Below, one piece after another: positions 62,685 to 64,000 of a stretch of 64,000 nucleotides of DNA (the stretch's first letter is position 1; every line of letters starts with the position of its first letter). Under the pieces are notes generated by a model that saw nothing but the letters and a program-made list of their open reading frames with translations, was not told the DNA's origin and ran no database searches. This DNA comes from Plantibacter flavus. Lineage in GTDB: Bacteria; Actinomycetota; Actinomycetes; Actinomycetales; Microbacteriaceae. The stretch is from positions 310,001 to 374,000 of the forward strand of contig NZ_FXAP01000002.1 in NCBI RefSeq assembly GCF_900177615.1, written 5' to 3'. The translations under genes were made by a program, and so were the position numbers.

Positions 62685-63842
62685 ATGCCGTCACCGGAGA
62701 ACCGCGCGACCGGAAACCCCCGACGCACCCGCCGACCGGCACCCCGCGTCGATTCCACCGCCTTCGCCGGCGCCCGCGCCATCGCCGCCTGGTGGGTGGT
62801 GTTCTCGCACTCCGCAGACTGGCTGTTCTCGGTTCTTCCGGAGCTCTCCTGGCTCGCGCCGCTGGCCCACACCGGTCTCGCCGTGGACGTCTTCTTCGTC
62901 CTGAGCGGCTACTCCATCGCGCGCGCCTACCTGCACCGGCAGTGGACCTGGCCCGCGTACGGGCGATACCTCCGGAACCGCGTGGCGCGGATATACCCGG
63001 CACACGTGGCCGTGCTCTTCGCCTTCGTGCTGCTCTACGTCGGCGGGGCGATGGTCGGCATCGCCGCGGAAGACGGGGCGTTCCCGCCCATCGGCCTCCT
63101 CGCCGAACTCACCCTCACCCGCGCGTGGTTCGGCGACGCACTCTGGTGGAACCCACCCGCCTGGTCGCTGTCGGCCCAGTTCCTCACGTTCATCCTGTTC
63201 CCGGTGATCGCCCTCGCTTTCCGCGGCCGGATGCGCGGCTCGGTCCCGGTGATCGCCCTCTCGATCGGGCTCGTCTGCGCGACGACGATCGCCGCCGCCG
63301 TCGCCCCATCGGCCATGAACGGCATGGCACCCCCGGCTGTCCGGGTGCTGTGCTGTTTCGTGCTCGGCATCTGCGTGGCGGAGTGGACGGCGGCCCTGCC
63401 GGTCACCCGTCGAGCGGCGTGGGTCGCTGCGGGAGGTGCCGCCGGCCTGGTCGGGGCGGCGATCACGCTCGAGCCCGGCGCACCACGCGCCTGGGCGGCG
63501 ATCACCTTCGCGGGGATCATCGTCGGAGGCCTGGCGGTCGCGAGTCCGCGCTCCACGGCGGTGCTGCGCAGTCGCCCAGCGCGCTTCCTGGGACAGCTCT
63601 CGTTCTCCACGTACCTCGTGCACGTCTTCGTGCTCATCCTGCTGGCGAAGGCGATCACGCCGAGCGCCGTCGGCGGATTGCCGCTCCTCCTCCGGGCCCC
63701 GATCATCCTGGCCTGGTTCGGCTCGATCCTCGCCGCGTCCTGGCTGCTCCACGCGCTCGTGGAGGTGCCGTGGCATCGGAGACTCGCCGCACTGCGGACG
63801 AGCCGGGCCGTCCATGCCGACGGATCGACCACCGGCGGTTAG
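62685..63842 (+). CDS. Acyltransferase-3 family membrane protein
   Basis: 385 residues, about ten membrane helices, OafA/YrhL-like O-acyltransferase that acetylates or otherwise acylates extracellular polysaccharide or glycolipid. The N-terminal motif is FAGARAIAAWWVVFSHSADWLF, with the catalytic His in the first helix region, followed by GLAVDVFFVLSGYSIARAYL and FLRNRVARIYPAH-like YLRNRVARIYPAHVAVL. ATG at 62685 has AGGAG in front. It is divergent from beta-helix copy 2 and converges with the last gene, with stop codons overlapping. Confidence 0.9.
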   Translation: MPSPENRATGNPRRTRRPAPRVDSTAFAGARAIAAWWVVFSHSADWLFSVLPELSWLAPLAHTGLAVDVFFVLSGYSIARAYLHRQWTWPAYGRYLRNRVARIYPAHVAVLFAFVLLYVGGAMVGIAAEDGAFPPIGLLAELTLTRAWFGDALWWNPPAWSLSAQFLTFILFPVIALAFRGRMRGSVPVIALSIGLVCATTIAAAVAPSAMNGMAPPAVRVLCCFVLGICVAEWTAALPVTRRAAWVAAGGAAGLVGAAITLEPGAPRAWAAITFAGIIVGGLAVASPRSTAVLRSRPARFLGQLSFSTYLVHVFVLILLAKAITPSAVGGLPLLLRAPIILAWFGSILAASWLLHALVEVPWHRRLAALRTSRAVHADGSTTGG

Positions 63843-64000
63843 GCGTTCGTGCCCGGCAAGGGATTCCGCGCCGCCCGGACGCCCTGCGCGATGCGCTCGG
63901 GGAGCCGCAACGCGGCGCTGACGAAGGCGAGCACCGCCACGGCGAGCGACACCCAGAGTACGGACCAGGCGGCATCGGTGGGCGGGCCCAGCAGCAGCGC
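63839..64000 (-). CDS. C-terminal end of a membrane protein
   Basis: The last 53 residues of a gene that begins beyond the window. They read ...PTDAAWSVLWVSLAVAVLAFVSAALRLPERIAQGVRAARNPLPGTNA: one membrane helix and a basic tail. The stop TAA overlaps the TAG of the acyltransferase gene on the other strand. Too little is visible to name it. Confidence 0.6.
   Translation of the reverse strand, partial: ALLLGPPTDAAWSVLWVSLAVAVLAFVSAALRLPERIAQGVRAARNPLPGTNA

Noticed and set aside
1..64000. tRNA or rRNA genes and IS elements
   Set aside because: I saw no cloverleaf with a GGTTCRA-type arm, no conserved rRNA stretch and no transposase. A scan by dedicated software could still find a tRNA I missed.

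Overview
The window is about 70% GC, densely packed and rich in ATGA/GTGA gene overlaps. It encodes NucS (the mismatch endonuclease used by actinobacteria in place of MutS/MutL), many IclR/LacI/ROK regulators, actinobacterial ABC sugar importers and a ykkC-class riboswitch. Together these point to a high-GC actinobacterium, most likely Micrococcales/Microbacteriaceae, on a chromosome rather than a plasmid or phage. I see no rRNA, tRNA, CRISPR array, integrase or IS transposase.

Layout. 1-4.5 kb: end of a lipoprotein gene, then an ABC-2 exporter with a DesK/NarL-type two-component system. 4.5-10.1 kb: a leftward LacI, M20 amidohydrolase, YbjQ and GH125 alpha-mannosidase group, divergent from an MFS transporter across a perfect palindromic operator. 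10.2-10.9 kb: nucS. 11-18.8 kb: two divergent units (PLP deaminase, KDPG aldolase, N-acyl-D-amino-acid deacylase and GntP permease; KDG kinase, IclR and RidA) that read together as a pathway for an (N-acyl) amino sugar acid such as D-glucosaminate. 18.9-19.9 kb: riboswitch plus EamA transporter. 20-21.7 kb: a beta-helix protein with a paralogue at 60.8-62.5 kb. 21.9-26.1 kb: hexuronate operon manD-uxuB-uxaC. 26.3-33.5 kb: divergent ABC sugar importer, two TIM-barrel isomerases, a Gfo/Idh oxidoreductase and a LacI regulator. 33.6-40.1 kb: frameshifted GrpB gene, AraC, GH36 alpha-galactosidase, ROK regulator and another Gfo/Idh plus isomerase pair. 40.4-44.7 kb: HAD phosphatase, a molybdoenzyme/reductase/zinc-ribbon trio, hydrolase/TetR and VOC protein. 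44.8-56.8 kb: molybdenum-cofactor genes (moeB-rhodanese, moeA, moaC-mogA fusion, moaE; moaA-moaD) with a membrane sulfite-oxidase-like enzyme, interrupted by a RibD-like reductase, a UvrA-like ABC protein, a BLUF photoreceptor and a broken RelE/Phd toxin-antitoxin pair. 57-60.8 kb: heterodimeric ABC exporter. 62.7-64 kb: acyltransferase-3 and the end of a membrane-protein gene.

How it fits together. Glucuronate would pass UxaC, UxuB and ManD to 2-keto-3-deoxygluconate (KDG). The amino-sugar-acid cluster supplies the KDG kinase and KDPG aldolase that finish both routes. Three near-identical LacI-type boxes (two between uxaC and the ABC importer, one before the isomerase/Gfo operon at 40 kb) suggest one regulon, probably run by the LacI protein at 32.4-33.5 kb. 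The molybdenum-cofactor genes serve two sulfite-oxidase-fold enzymes in the same window.

The intergenic regions hold three repeat families: nested-hairpin elements, MITE-like elements with inverted ends, and a 22-bp dispersed motif that also sits inside the histidine kinase gene. Many first genes carry a TAnnnT hexamer 6-7 nt before the start codon, which suggests leaderless transcripts. Two genes (grpB-like, relE-like) are frameshifted exactly at short tandem repeats. All functions are assigned by reading motifs; no database search was run.
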